This document shows positions 39,126 through 47,758 of a stretch of DNA of 64,000 nt, in pieces; the stretch's first letter is position 1, and each line of letters starts with the position of its first letter. Under the pieces are notes generated by a model. That model worked only from the letters and a program-made list of their open reading frames with translations. It was not told the origin of the DNA and did not search any database. The stretch comes from Marinobacter halophilus (GTDB lineage: Bacteria > Pseudomonadota > Gammaproteobacteria > Pseudomonadales > Oleiphilaceae). The position numbers were made by a program, and so were the translations under genes. The stretch is from NCBI RefSeq assembly GCF_003007685.1, contig NZ_PXNN01000013.1, positions 186,001 through 250,000 of the forward strand, in the 5' to 3' direction.

Positions 39126-40214
39126 ATGACATCGACACAGAAGCCAGATGACACCGCAACGGAAACCCCGGCCCTCGCGGCCCTGCCCGGCCAGATCCGG
39201 CAATGGGCGCAAGAGCTGGGCTTTGCCGACGCTGGCATAACCGGCGCCGATACCGGCCCCCATGCCGAACGACTGCAACAATGGCTGAACGCCGGCTACC
39301 ACGGTGAGATGGCCTACATGGCCGATCATGGCGGCAAACGCTACACCCCGGATTCGCTGGTACCGGGCACGCTGCGGGTTATTTCAGTTCGCATGGATTA
39401 CCTGACCTCCCCGGATAGCCCCGGGCAGGCACTGGCCGATAGGGAAACCGCCTACATAACCCGCTACGCTCTGGGCCGCGATTACCACAAGCTGATGCGC
39501 AAACGTTTGGCCAAGCTGGCCAAACGTATTAACGAGGCGGTCAGCGGGTACGACTACCGCGCCTTCGTCGACAGCGCACCGGTGCTGGAACGAGGCTTGG
39601 CGCAGCGCGCAGGTCTGGGCTGGATTGGCAAGAACAACATGGTCATTCACCCGAAAGCCGGCTCTTATTTTTTCCTGGGCGAAATCTTTACCAGTGCGCC
39701 TTTACCTGTAGATCCGCCGTTTGACAGCCAGCATTGCGGCTCCTGCTCGGCCTGCCTGGAGGTTTGCCCGACCGATGCCTTTGTGGGTGCTCACTTACTG
39801 GATGCCCGCCGCTGCATCAGTTACCTCACCATTGAGCTCAAAGGACCCATCCCCGAAGAGCTGCGTGCGAAAATGGGCAACCGGGTGTTTGGCTGCGACG
39901 ACTGCCAGCTGGTTTGTCCCTGGAATAAATTCAGCAAACCAACTCGGGAAACGGATTTTCTGCCCCGCCATAAGCTCGACAACTCGGCCCTTGCGGAGCT
40001 GTTTTTGTGGAGCGAGCAGGAGTTTCTGGAGCGCACCGAAGGCTCCGCCATTCGCCGAACCGGTTATGAGAACTGGCTGCGCAATCTGGCGGTGGGCTTG
40101 GGCAACGCCCCGCCCACCATTCCGGTGATTGAGGCGTTAAAGCAGCGTGCAGACCACCCCTCAGAGCTGGTCCGGGAGCATGTGGCTTGGGCTCTGCGCC
40201 GGCACGGGTTGTAG
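39126..40214 (+). CDS. queG: Epoxyqueuosine reductase QueG
   Basis: Cobalamin-dependent iron-sulfur enzyme making queuosine from epoxyqueuosine in tRNA (362 aa). Two ferredoxin-type cluster motifs, CGSCSACLEVCPTDAF and FGCDDCQLVCPWN, are complete, and VDSAPVLERGLAQRAGLGWIGKN is the conserved cobalamin/substrate segment. A HEAT-like C-terminus binds tRNA. The 133-bp gap to divergent nnr holds a 7-bp hairpin at 39017-39034 (CCAGTTT/AAACTGG). Confidence 0.96.
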   Translation: MTSTQKPDDTATETPALAALPGQIRQWAQELGFADAGITGADTGPHAERLQQWLNAGYHGEMAYMADHGGKRYTPDSLVPGTLRVISVRMDYLTSPDSPGQALADRETAYITRYALGRDYHKLMRKRLAKLAKRINEAVSGYDYRAFVDSAPVLERGLAQRAGLGWIGKNNMVIHPKAGSYFFLGEIFTSAPLPVDPPFDSQHCGSCSACLEVCPTDAFVGAHLLDARRCISYLTIELKGPIPEELRAKMGNRVFGCDDCQLVCPWNKFSKPTRETDFLPRHKLDNSALAELFLWSEQEFLERTEGSAIRRTGYENWLRNLAVGLGNAPPTIPVIEALKQRADHPSELVREHVAWALRRHGL

Positions 40215-40227
40215 CTTGCAGCCAGAT

Positions 40228-40770
40228 TTACAGCTTGAAGAAGTGCTCGCGGTAGTGGCGCAATTCCTCGATGGAATCCCGGATATCATCAAGCGCCAGG
40301 TGGCTGCCTTTTTTCTTGACGCCATCAAGTACATCCGGGCGCCAGCGGCGGGCAAGTTCTTTAACGGTGGAGACATCCAGGTTGCGGTAGTGAAAGAAGC
40401 CTTCAAGCTCAGGCATGTATTTGACCAGGAAGCGCCGATCCTGGCCGATGCTGTTCCCGCAAAGGGGTGACTGGCCTTTGATCAGGTGTTGCTTGAGGAA
40501 TTCGAGGGTTTGTTGTTCGGCCTCGGTTTCGCTGATGCTGCTGTCTTTGACTCGTTGGGTCAGGCCACTGGCACCATGAGTATTGGTGCACCACTCGTCC
40601 ATGCTGTCCAGCAAGCTGTCGGGCTGATGTATAGCAATCACTGGGCCTTCGGCGACGGTGTTCAGTTCCGAATCAGTAATAATCGTGGCCATCTCGATAA
40701 TCCGCTCTTTCTCCGGATCCAGGCCAGTCATTTCCAGGTCTATCCATACCAGTCGGTTGCCGTTGCTCAT
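40228..40770 (-). CDS. orn: Oligoribonuclease Orn
   Basis: 3'-5' exonuclease that degrades diribonucleotides, including pGpG from c-di-GMP turnover (180 aa). DEDDh motifs: [50 protein letters not shown] and [18 protein letters not shown]. Start at ATG 40770; a 22-codon upstream frame is not conserved. Relevant here because fimX and an EAL phosphodiesterase gene lie in the same window. Confidence 0.97.
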   Translation of the reverse strand: MSNGNRLVWIDLEMTGLDPEKERIIEMATIITDSELNTVAEGPVIAIHQPDSLLDSMDEWCTNTHGASGLTQRVKDSSISETEAEQQTLEFLKQHLIKGQSPLCGNSIGQDRRFLVKYMPELEGFFHYRNLDVSTVKELARRWRPDVLDGVKKKGSHLALDDIRDSIEELRHYREHFFKL

Positions 40771-40885
40771 CTCTTTGAAACCTATGCCGTTGAAAGTGGG
40801 TGCCTGTGCAATTTCAAAACTCTGCCTATTGTCCATGATTCACGTATCATGTGTCACACCACTTTCCCGCAACGCACGGAACCCA

Positions 40886-41941
40886 ATGGCCAAGCGCAAA
40901 CTGAACAACCGCCAGCAATGGCGCATCGAGAAAATCCAGAAAGATCGGGCCACTCGTGCTGCGCGCAGAGAACAGTCGGTCGTGCAACAGGATGAAGCCG
41001 GAGAATTGGGGCAGGAGCAAGAAGGGTTAGTGATTGCCCACTACGGCCAGCAACTGGACATCGAAGCTCTGGAAGGCGATGAGCCTGGCCGGGTGTTCCG
41101 TTGTTTTGTAAGGGCGAATATCGACAGCCTGGTAACCGGTGACCGGGTGGTCTGGCGGCCCGGGAAAAGCGAGACAGGGGTCATCGTCGCCCGCTGTGAA
41201 CGAGGCAATTTACTGCAGCGGCCCGACAATTTCGGCGCCCTCAAACCCGTTGCGGCGAACATCGATCACATTGTTCTGGTGATTGCGCCGGAGCCGGAAC
41301 CCCATGACAACCTGATTGACCGCTACCTGGTGGCTTCCGAGAGTTGCGATATTCCGGCGGTGATCCTGCTCAACAAGACTGACCTGATCAACGATCAGAA
41401 CCGCAGGCAGATTGATACCCTGCTGTCTCGCTACGAAGGGTTAGGCTACAAGGTTGCCAGAACGTCTGCCACCGCCGGTGACGGCAAACCCGCGCCGGAA
41501 GTGGAAGCACTGGTGCGGGACCAGACCACAGTGTTTGTGGGACAATCCGGGGTCGGCAAATCGTCAATTATTCAGACGCTGCTGCCGGATGAACTGCTCA
41601 GGGTGGGTGCGGTGTCTGAAAGTACCGGCAAGGGCGTGCACACCACCACCACCGCCAAGCTGTTCCACCTGCCTGCCGGCGGCGACCTGATTGACTCCCC
41701 GGGCATTCGGGAATTTGGCCTCTGGCACATGACCCCGCAAGAAGTGGAATACGGGTTTCGGGAAATCCGGCCACTGATCGGCATGTGCAAGTTTCGCAAT
41801 TGCCGCCATATGGGCGACCCGGGCTGCGCTCTGGATGCCGCAGTGGAAGCGGGCACCGTGTCCCGGGAGCGACTGAAGAGCTTTCATCGGATTCTGCAGG
41901 CCATGGCTGAGCAGCAAGCTCGCGGACTCAAGCTTACTTGA
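40886..41941 (+). CDS. rsgA: Ribosome small subunit-dependent GTPase A
   Basis: Circularly permuted GTPase for late 30S maturation (351 aa). A basic N-terminal tail (AKRKLNNRQQWRIEKIQKDR), an OB-fold, then the G domain in permuted order: NKTD first, later the P-loop GQSGVGKSS and DSPGIREFGL. A C-terminal zinc site follows (FRNCRHMGDPGCAL). Start at ATG 40886; the open frame upstream overlaps orn and is not real. Divergent from orn. Confidence 0.96.
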   Translation: MAKRKLNNRQQWRIEKIQKDRATRAARREQSVVQQDEAGELGQEQEGLVIAHYGQQLDIEALEGDEPGRVFRCFVRANIDSLVTGDRVVWRPGKSETGVIVARCERGNLLQRPDNFGALKPVAANIDHIVLVIAPEPEPHDNLIDRYLVASESCDIPAVILLNKTDLINDQNRRQIDTLLSRYEGLGYKVARTSATAGDGKPAPEVEALVRDQTTVFVGQSGVGKSSIIQTLLPDELLRVGAVSESTGKGVHTTTTAKLFHLPAGGDLIDSPGIREFGLWHMTPQEVEYGFREIRPLIGMCKFRNCRHMGDPGCALDAAVEAGTVSRERLKSFHRILQAMAEQQARGLKLT

Positions 41942-41971
41942 GCAGGGCCAGGCGCTGATCCTGGCCAGAAC

Positions 41972-42931
41972 CTACCAGTTCAGATCTCCCGGCGCTGGTT
42001 GCTCACGCTCCTGGAACCAGTCACCGCTTTCCAGCCGATCAGACGCTTCCTGCTGCTCCTCTTCACTTGGCTGGGTAAGGTCAATCACCGGCTGATCAGA
42101 TCGTCCGGCGCCCGTTTCGATACTATCTGCGGCTTTCTTGTTCAGCACGATGATGGAAATGCGGCGGTTAACGGGTGCCGTCGGGTTATTTTTTTCAAAC
42201 AGCACCGAATCACTCAATCCGACCACCCGGGCAATCTGCTCCATGCGGACACCGCCGGCGACCAGTGCCCGGCGCGCTGTATTGGCTCTATCGGACGAAA
42301 GCTCCCAGTTGGTATAACCTGGCCGGCCCCTGAAAGGCGTCGCGTCGGTATGCCCGGTGATGCTGAGCTTGTTGTTGACCGAGCCCAGCGTGCTGGCTAG
42401 TTCAAACAGAATGTCTTGCGAGTAATATTTCAGCTCATCCCGACCGCTGTCGAACATCGGGCGCCCTGAACGGTCGACGATCTGGACTCTCAACCCCTCA
42501 TCGGTAATGTCGATCAGCAGCTGATCCTTGAACTCCTGCAAGGTGTCGTTTTGCTCAATACGCTCCTGAAGCTGCTGAAACAATTGCTGCATCCGCCGTT
42601 GCTCCAGGGTATCCGCCAACTGATCAACCACCTCATCCTGAATCTGGACAGGGTTTGATTCGATATCCTGGGTCGCCTCGTTGATGACCGAGGCACTGCC
42701 ACCCAGGTCCACCGGGCTGGACGCGCCGCCCTCCATGAAACCAACGGGATCTTTGAAATAGCCCTCAACGGCGAGCTTTTGTTCGGGGGACGCGGTCGCC
42801 GTCAGCCAGAGCACCAAAAAGAACGCCATCATGGCAGTGGCAAAATCCGCAAACGCAACTTTCCAGGAGCCGCCGTGGTGACCGGCCACTATTTTCTTTT
42901 TGCGTTTGATGATGATCGGCTGTTCTTCCAC
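41972..42931 (-). CDS. motB: Flagellar motor stator protein MotB
   Basis: Stator subunit (319 aa) anchoring the motor to peptidoglycan. A basic cytosolic start (IIIKRKKKIVAGHHGG) precedes one membrane segment with the proton-carrying Asp in FADFATAMMAFFLVLWLTA; the plug and linker lead to an OmpA-like domain (SITGHTDATPFRGRPGYTNWELSSDRA). Coding pair with motA, which ends 31 bp upstream. Confidence 0.96.
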   Translation of the reverse strand: MEEQPIIIKRKKKIVAGHHGGSWKVAFADFATAMMAFFLVLWLTATASPEQKLAVEGYFKDPVGFMEGGASSPVDLGGSASVINEATQDIESNPVQIQDEVVDQLADTLEQRRMQQLFQQLQERIEQNDTLQEFKDQLLIDITDEGLRVQIVDRSGRPMFDSGRDELKYYSQDILFELASTLGSVNNKLSITGHTDATPFRGRPGYTNWELSSDRANTARRALVAGGVRMEQIARVVGLSDSVLFEKNNPTAPVNRRISIIVLNKKAADSIETGAGRSDQPVIDLTQPSEEEQQEASDRLESGDWFQEREQPAPGDLNW

Positions 42932-42962
42932 GCCTTAACTCCGGCTGTCGCCGCTCCGATAA

Positions 42963-43814
42963 CTACTTGGAGCGGACGTGATCGTTCAGTTCCTGGAAGC
43001 CAGGCCGTTTGTCGGTAGGTAATGATTTGCGACCAAATTCAATGGCCATCTGCGGAGCCTGTCCGGACACGGTCGCCACGATGGCCGACTTCACACATTC
43101 ATAAGCCTTCAGCTCATACTTGGCAGAGTGTTCCATGGAGATGGACATTGGCCCCACAAAACCGTAACCCATCCAGATGCCCAGAAAGGTACCAACCAAT
43201 GCCGCAGCCACGCTGAGGCCGATTTTTTCAGGCCCCTCAGTCAGGAAGTTCATGGTGATGACGATACCCAGAACCGCCGCCACAATACCGAGGCCAGGCA
43301 GGGCATCTGCAATTTTGTTTACCGCATGAGAAGGCTCTTCAAGCTCGTGCTGGCGATTATCTATTTCGTTCTCCATCATGCCTTCAAGCTCATGGGGCGC
43401 CATGTTGCCGGAACTGATTATGCGTAGGTAATCAGTGATAAAATCACGCAAATGGCGGGACTTCATAATCGCCGGGTAACGGGTGAAAATCTGGCTATTC
43501 TCGGGGTTGTCGATATCTTCCTCTATTGCCATCACACCCTGCTTGCGGGATTTATCAAACACTTCGTACAGCAGGCTGAGTAAGTCCATGTAGTAGGATT
43601 TGTTAAAAGGAGAACCAGTGAGCAGGCGCATGAAACCCTTGCCGACCTCTTTGACAGTATGCATCGGGTTGGCGATGATAAAAGACCCTACGGCCGCACC
43701 ACCGATGATCAGCACCTCTGTCGGCTGCCACAAGACCGCAAGATTGCCTCCATGCAGGACGTACCCGCCAAGCACGCTCACTACAACTATCACCGCACCA
43801 ATAATCAGCAGCAT
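42963..43814 (-). CDS. motA: Flagellar motor stator protein MotA
   Basis: Four-helix stator subunit (283 aa). MLLIIGAVIVVVSVLGGYVL is the first membrane segment; a cytosolic loop with charged residues for FliG contact (DFITDYLRIISSGN, MENEIDNRQHELE) follows; two more membrane segments include GLGIVAAVLGIVITM and the last pair. Start at ATG 43814; the in-frame extension up to 43943 runs into the psd promoter region. Probably proton-driven, as inferred from similarity to Pseudomonas MotAB. Confidence 0.95.
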   Translation of the reverse strand: MLLIIGAVIVVVSVLGGYVLHGGNLAVLWQPTEVLIIGGAAVGSFIIANPMHTVKEVGKGFMRLLTGSPFNKSYYMDLLSLLYEVFDKSRKQGVMAIEEDIDNPENSQIFTRYPAIMKSRHLRDFITDYLRIISSGNMAPHELEGMMENEIDNRQHELEEPSHAVNKIADALPGLGIVAAVLGIVITMNFLTEGPEKIGLSVAAALVGTFLGIWMGYGFVGPMSISMEHSAKYELKAYECVKSAIVATVSGQAPQMAIEFGRKSLPTDKRPGFQELNDHVRSK

Positions 43815-44003
43815 GGGTAAATGTACGCCTTTTGTTGTCTGGTTGACCGCTACCGCTAGCCAGGAGGAGTCGTTTACGACCGTAACCGGCACGGCGTCCT
43901 GATCATAGCAAGCCTCTGAGCCAACAGCGAAGCCGTGAAACAATTTCTATACACAGCGCCGTGTTTGCTAAACTGCCGGCTTTGTTCTGCCGAGACTCTT
44001 TAA

Positions 44004-44870
44004 ATGCTTGATAAACTGTTTATCCTCAGCCAATACGTAACACCCCAGCGCACGGTTTCCCACCTTGCCGGGCGTCTGGCCGACAGCACCGATTATCCCG
44101 CCCTGAAAAATCGGATTGTTAAATGGTTTGTCGGCCGGTACGGCGTAAACATGAGCGAAGCGGCTGAACCGGACCCCACCGCCTATCCCTCGTTCAACGC
44201 CTTTTTCACTCGCCAGCTCAAGCCCGGCGCCCGCACCATCGCCGCCGGCGATGATGTCTTTGTCAGCCCCGTGGACGGTGCCATCAGTCAGCTCGGTCAG
44301 GTCACTAACGACCGGGTATTTCAGGCCAAGGGCCAGTCTTTCGGGCTCACCGAACTGCTGGGCGGCGAAGAAGCCAGTGCTGAACCTTTTCGAGAAGGCG
44401 AGTTTTCCACCATCTATTTGTCACCCAAAGACTACCATCGTATTCACATGCCAATGGCGGGCACGCTGCGAGAAATGGTGTATGTCCCGGGCAATCTGTT
44501 TTCGGTCAACCCGGTAACAGCACAGAACGTTCCCAACCTGTTTGCCAGAAACGAACGGGTGATCTGTATTTTTGATACCGACTCTGGCCCGATGGCGATG
44601 GTGCTGGTGGGCGCGATGATTGTTGGCAGCATGGAGACCACCTGGGCCGGCGTAATTGCACCAAACCCTGCCAAACTGACTCACTGGAGCTACCAGAACG
44701 AAGACGCTATCCGTTTTGAAAAAGGCGATGAAATGGGTCGCTTCCGCCTGGGCTCCACCGTCGTTCTGGTGATGCCCAAAGGATCGGTGCAATGGAACCC
44801 GGAACAGATGGCCGGCAAAACCGTTCGCTTGGGTGAGGCGTTCGGCAAACTGGCTGCCGAGGTGTCCTGA
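44004..44870 (+). CDS. psd: Phosphatidylserine decarboxylase proenzyme
   Basis: Makes phosphatidylethanolamine (288 aa). The self-cleavage site LGST is in FRLGSTVVLVMPKG near residue 252, where Ser becomes the pyruvoyl group. SPVDGAISQLG and LSPKDYHRIHMP match the catalytic Asp and His regions. Divergent from motA; convergent with epmA after 8 bp. Confidence 0.97.
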   Translation: MLDKLFILSQYVTPQRTVSHLAGRLADSTDYPALKNRIVKWFVGRYGVNMSEAAEPDPTAYPSFNAFFTRQLKPGARTIAAGDDVFVSPVDGAISQLGQVTNDRVFQAKGQSFGLTELLGGEEASAEPFREGEFSTIYLSPKDYHRIHMPMAGTLREMVYVPGNLFSVNPVTAQNVPNLFARNERVICIFDTDSGPMAMVLVGAMIVGSMETTWAGVIAPNPAKLTHWSYQNEDAIRFEKGDEMGRFRLGSTVVLVMPKGSVQWNPEQMAGKTVRLGEAFGKLAAEVS

Positions 44871-44878
44871 GCCTTTAC

Positions 44879-45847
44879 TCAGGCACGCTCGATGGGGAAA
44901 GCCAACACCTCTTCGATACGAGCCGCGCCGGTCTTCAGCATCAGCAACCGGTCCAGCCCAAGGGCAACACCGGAGCACTCCGGCAAGCCAGCATCCAGCG
45001 CTGCCAGAAACGCCTGATCCACCGCCATCTTCGGCTTGCCGGCGGCCTGACGCCGCCGGTTATCCTCCACAAAACGTTTCCGCTGTTCGGCAGGATCTGT
45101 CAGCTCCCAGTAGCCATTGCACAACTCAAGGCCGTTGATATAGAGCTCGAAACGATGGGCGACCGAATAGCCATCCTCTGACGTAACTCTGGCCAGTGCC
45201 GCCTGGGACTCCGGGTAGCGGGTAATAAAGACCGGTCGTTTCTGCCCCAGCTCAGGCTCTACCCGGAAACTCATCACCAGATCCAGGCAATCATCCCGGC
45301 TCATGCCCGCCAGTTGTTCTGGCTCCAGCCATTGCTCACAGACCTGGTAGAGATCATGACGGGAGATGGTCATCGGGTCGAAACCCGCGATCACCCGAAC
45401 CGCGTCACGGTAATTCAAGATGTCCGGCCTCTCACAATCCAGCCAGCCACAAACCAGGTCGGACACCTCGGCCATCAGGGCCATGTCATTCAACCCGACC
45501 TGATACCATTCCAGCATGGAAAACTCGGGATTATGACGACGACCCAGCTCACCGTTGCGGAACACTCGGGCCACCTGAAAAATGGAGCCGGAGCCTGCCG
45601 CCAGCAGTCGCTTCATGTGATATTCCGGCGATGTTTGTAACCAGCCGCCGGAGACGCCGCCAGCGTCAACCGAGGCAGCCACGCCCTCCAGATTCACGTC
45701 TGTCACACCGTGGCGCCCCAGCACCGGGGTTTCTACTTCCAGTACACCTCGCTCAGCAAAAAAGCCGCGCACATACGCAAGTTGCTGTGCACGGCTTTTC
45801 AAGTGTTCCCGCGAGGCAGTGGGTCGCCAGACAGGTTGATCCGTCAT
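44879..45847 (-). CDS. epmA: EF-P--(R)-beta-lysine ligase EpmA
   Basis: Truncated class II lysyl-tRNA synthetase-like enzyme (322 aa) that attaches beta-lysine to EF-P. It has the class II motifs (VETPVLGRHGVTD, TSPEYHMKRLLAAG, VFRNGELGRRHNPEFSMLEWY, and SGVALGLDRLLML) but no anticodon-binding domain. It follows efp after 8 bp. Confidence 0.96.
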   Translation of the reverse strand: MTDQPVWRPTASREHLKSRAQQLAYVRGFFAERGVLEVETPVLGRHGVTDVNLEGVAASVDAGGVSGGWLQTSPEYHMKRLLAAGSGSIFQVARVFRNGELGRRHNPEFSMLEWYQVGLNDMALMAEVSDLVCGWLDCERPDILNYRDAVRVIAGFDPMTISRHDLYQVCEQWLEPEQLAGMSRDDCLDLVMSFRVEPELGQKRPVFITRYPESQAALARVTSEDGYSVAHRFELYINGLELCNGYWELTDPAEQRKRFVEDNRRRQAAGKPKMAVDQAFLAALDAGLPECSGVALGLDRLLMLKTGAARIEEVLAFPIERA

Positions 45848-45855
45848 GGGCGGGA

Positions 45856-46431
45856 TCAGCTGCTTTTGACGCGGTTAACGTATTCGCCTGAGCGGGTATC
45901 TACTTTCAGCACTTCGCCGATCACGATGAACAGAGGCACGCTTACCACCGCACCGGTCGACAGGGTTGCCGGCTTGGAGCCGCCCTGAGCGGTATCACCT
46001 TTCATGCCCGGATCGGTGTCGACCACCTCGAGTTCAACGAAGTTCGGCGGTGTAACTGACAGCGGTGCGCCGTTGTACAGGGTGACGGTGTAGACGTCCT
46101 GTTCTTTAAGCCATTTAACGGTATCACCTACCGCTTTGGCATCGGCCGGATACTGCTCGAACGAGCCATCGGTCAGCATGAAATGCCAGAATTCGCCGTC
46201 GGTGTAGAGGTACTCCATGTCCTGATCCATGACATCCGCGGCTTCCAGCGTCTCGCCGGACTTGAAAGTGCGTTCCCAAACCCGGTTGGACATCAGATTG
46301 CGCAGCCTGACGCGGTTGAACGCCTGGCCCTTACCGGGTTTGACGAATTCGTTTTCCAGGATGATACAAGGGTCGCCATCCAGCAAAACCTTGAGACCGC
46401 CGCGGAATTCGTTGGTAGAATATGAAGCCAT
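45856..46431 (-). CDS. efp: Elongation factor P
   Basis: Relieves ribosome stalling at polyproline (191 aa). The modified lysine is Lys34 in VKPGKGQAF, matching the E. coli beta-lysylation site. Three beta-barrel domains, ending in [15 protein letters not shown]. Divergent from epmB with a 45-bp gap. Confidence 0.97.
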   Translation of the reverse strand: MASYSTNEFRGGLKVLLDGDPCIILENEFVKPGKGQAFNRVRLRNLMSNRVWERTFKSGETLEAADVMDQDMEYLYTDGEFWHFMLTDGSFEQYPADAKAVGDTVKWLKEQDVYTVTLYNGAPLSVTPPNFVELEVVDTDPGMKGDTAQGGSKPATLSTGAVVSVPLFIVIGEVLKVDTRSGEYVNRVKSS

Positions 46432-46476
46432 GAAATGTCCACCTGACGTATTGTCGTTAAAATTTCAAAGGTCGCT

Positions 46477-47580
46477 ATGATACAGCGAACCCCTGCCCGT
46501 ATAGAAGCCCGTAACGAAGAGCCTTCCGTAAATGGCGTGAATCAGCGAGATCAAGCCGGTACGCAAGTACAGACGTGGCAGCAGATCCTTGCGAATTCAG
46601 TGACCGACCCGGAACAGCTTCTGGCCCGTTTGGGCCTGCCTCTGGAGACATGGTTAAGTGGGGCTAATGCCGGTCACCGGCTATTTCCGGTACGCGTACC
46701 GGAGCCTTTTATCCGGCGAATGCAGCTAGGCAACGTCAATGACCCCTTGTTGAGGCAAGTACTCCCGCTCGTCGATGAAGCACTTTTTCAAGAAGGTTAC
46801 GTTCACGACCCCCTGGCGGAAAGTGCCGCCATCCAGACCACCGGCCTGATAAGAAAATACCAAAGCCGGGCCTTGCTGATGGTAACCGGGCAGTGCGCCA
46901 TCAACTGTCGCTACTGCTTTCGCCGGCATTTTCCCTACGACTCCCAAAGACTGGGGCCCGACGATCGTCAGCAGGTACTGGCCAGCCTGCAGGCAAGCCC
47001 GGACATTAACGAAGTCATTTTCAGTGGCGGCGACCCACTCGCGGTTAATGACCGTTTACTGGCGCAATGGGCCCGTGCACTGGCTGGAGTACCCCATATC
47101 AAACGACTTCGCATTCACTCGCGGTTGCCCGTAGTGATCCCACAACGGGTTTGCGATGACCTGCTGGGCTGGTTGAAAGAAAGTCCGCTGCAGAAAGTGC
47201 TGGTGGTGCACGTCAATCACCCTGCCGAACTGGATAACGAAACCAACCGTGCGTTTTCCCGCCTGAGGGATGCAGGCGTCACCCTGCTCAACCAGAGCGT
47301 GATACTAAAGGGCGTCAACGACTCTGCCGACACTCTGGCCAAATTAAGCGAAGACTTGTTCGCGTCAGGTGTACTGCCCTATTATCTTCATGCCTTTGAC
47401 CCCGTTGCCGGCGCTCACCACTTTGACGTCAATGACCAGACGGCCGCTGCGCTGGTCCAGGACCTGATGAAACGGCTGCCGGGTTTTCTGGTGCCAAAAC
47501 TGGTCAGAGAACTGCCGGGCGAGGCCAGTAAAACCCCGGTCGCTCCGGACAACCTGCCTGCCAGATTCACCTCTGAGTGA
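46477..47580 (+). CDS. epmB: EF-P beta-lysylation protein EpmB (lysine 2,3-aminomutase)
   Basis: Radical SAM, PLP-dependent aminomutase (367 aa) converting L-alpha-lysine to (R)-beta-lysine for EpmA. The radical SAM cysteines are in GQCAINCRYCFRRHFPY; FSGGDPLAVNDR follows, and the C-terminus keeps the short YjeK form without the zinc domain of the catabolic enzyme. With efp and epmA this gives the complete EF-P modification set. Confidence 0.96.
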   Translation: MIQRTPARIEARNEEPSVNGVNQRDQAGTQVQTWQQILANSVTDPEQLLARLGLPLETWLSGANAGHRLFPVRVPEPFIRRMQLGNVNDPLLRQVLPLVDEALFQEGYVHDPLAESAAIQTTGLIRKYQSRALLMVTGQCAINCRYCFRRHFPYDSQRLGPDDRQQVLASLQASPDINEVIFSGGDPLAVNDRLLAQWARALAGVPHIKRLRIHSRLPVVIPQRVCDDLLGWLKESPLQKVLVVHVNHPAELDNETNRAFSRLRDAGVTLLNQSVILKGVNDSADTLAKLSEDLFASGVLPYYLHAFDPVAGAHHFDVNDQTAAALVQDLMKRLPGFLVPKLVRELPGEASKTPVAPDNLPARFTSE

Positions 47581-47758
47581 GACACGCCGTGTAAGCTGGC
47601 CTGTTATGACTTGTCAAACATTGTCAACTCATGATTTTCTCGCTTTTTGTTATCGCTTTGCTATCTTAAAGTTCAATGGTTAATCACAATAAAAGCATGT
47701 ATTTTCGGCACTTTCGATCGATATACATCTAAAGCAGCTCAGACACTGGCGTGAAAAA

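Noticed and set aside
40658-40885. 76-codon N-terminal extension of rsgA
   Set aside because: It covers the divergent orn start and lacks similarity; the basic RsgA N-terminus begins at 40886.
41946-41966. GGCCAGG/CCTGGCC hairpin between rsgA and motB
   Set aside because: Short stem without T-runs; not strong enough to call a terminator.
43815-43943. 43-codon N-terminal extension of motA
   Set aside because: It runs into the psd promoter region and MotA proteins begin at the first membrane segment.
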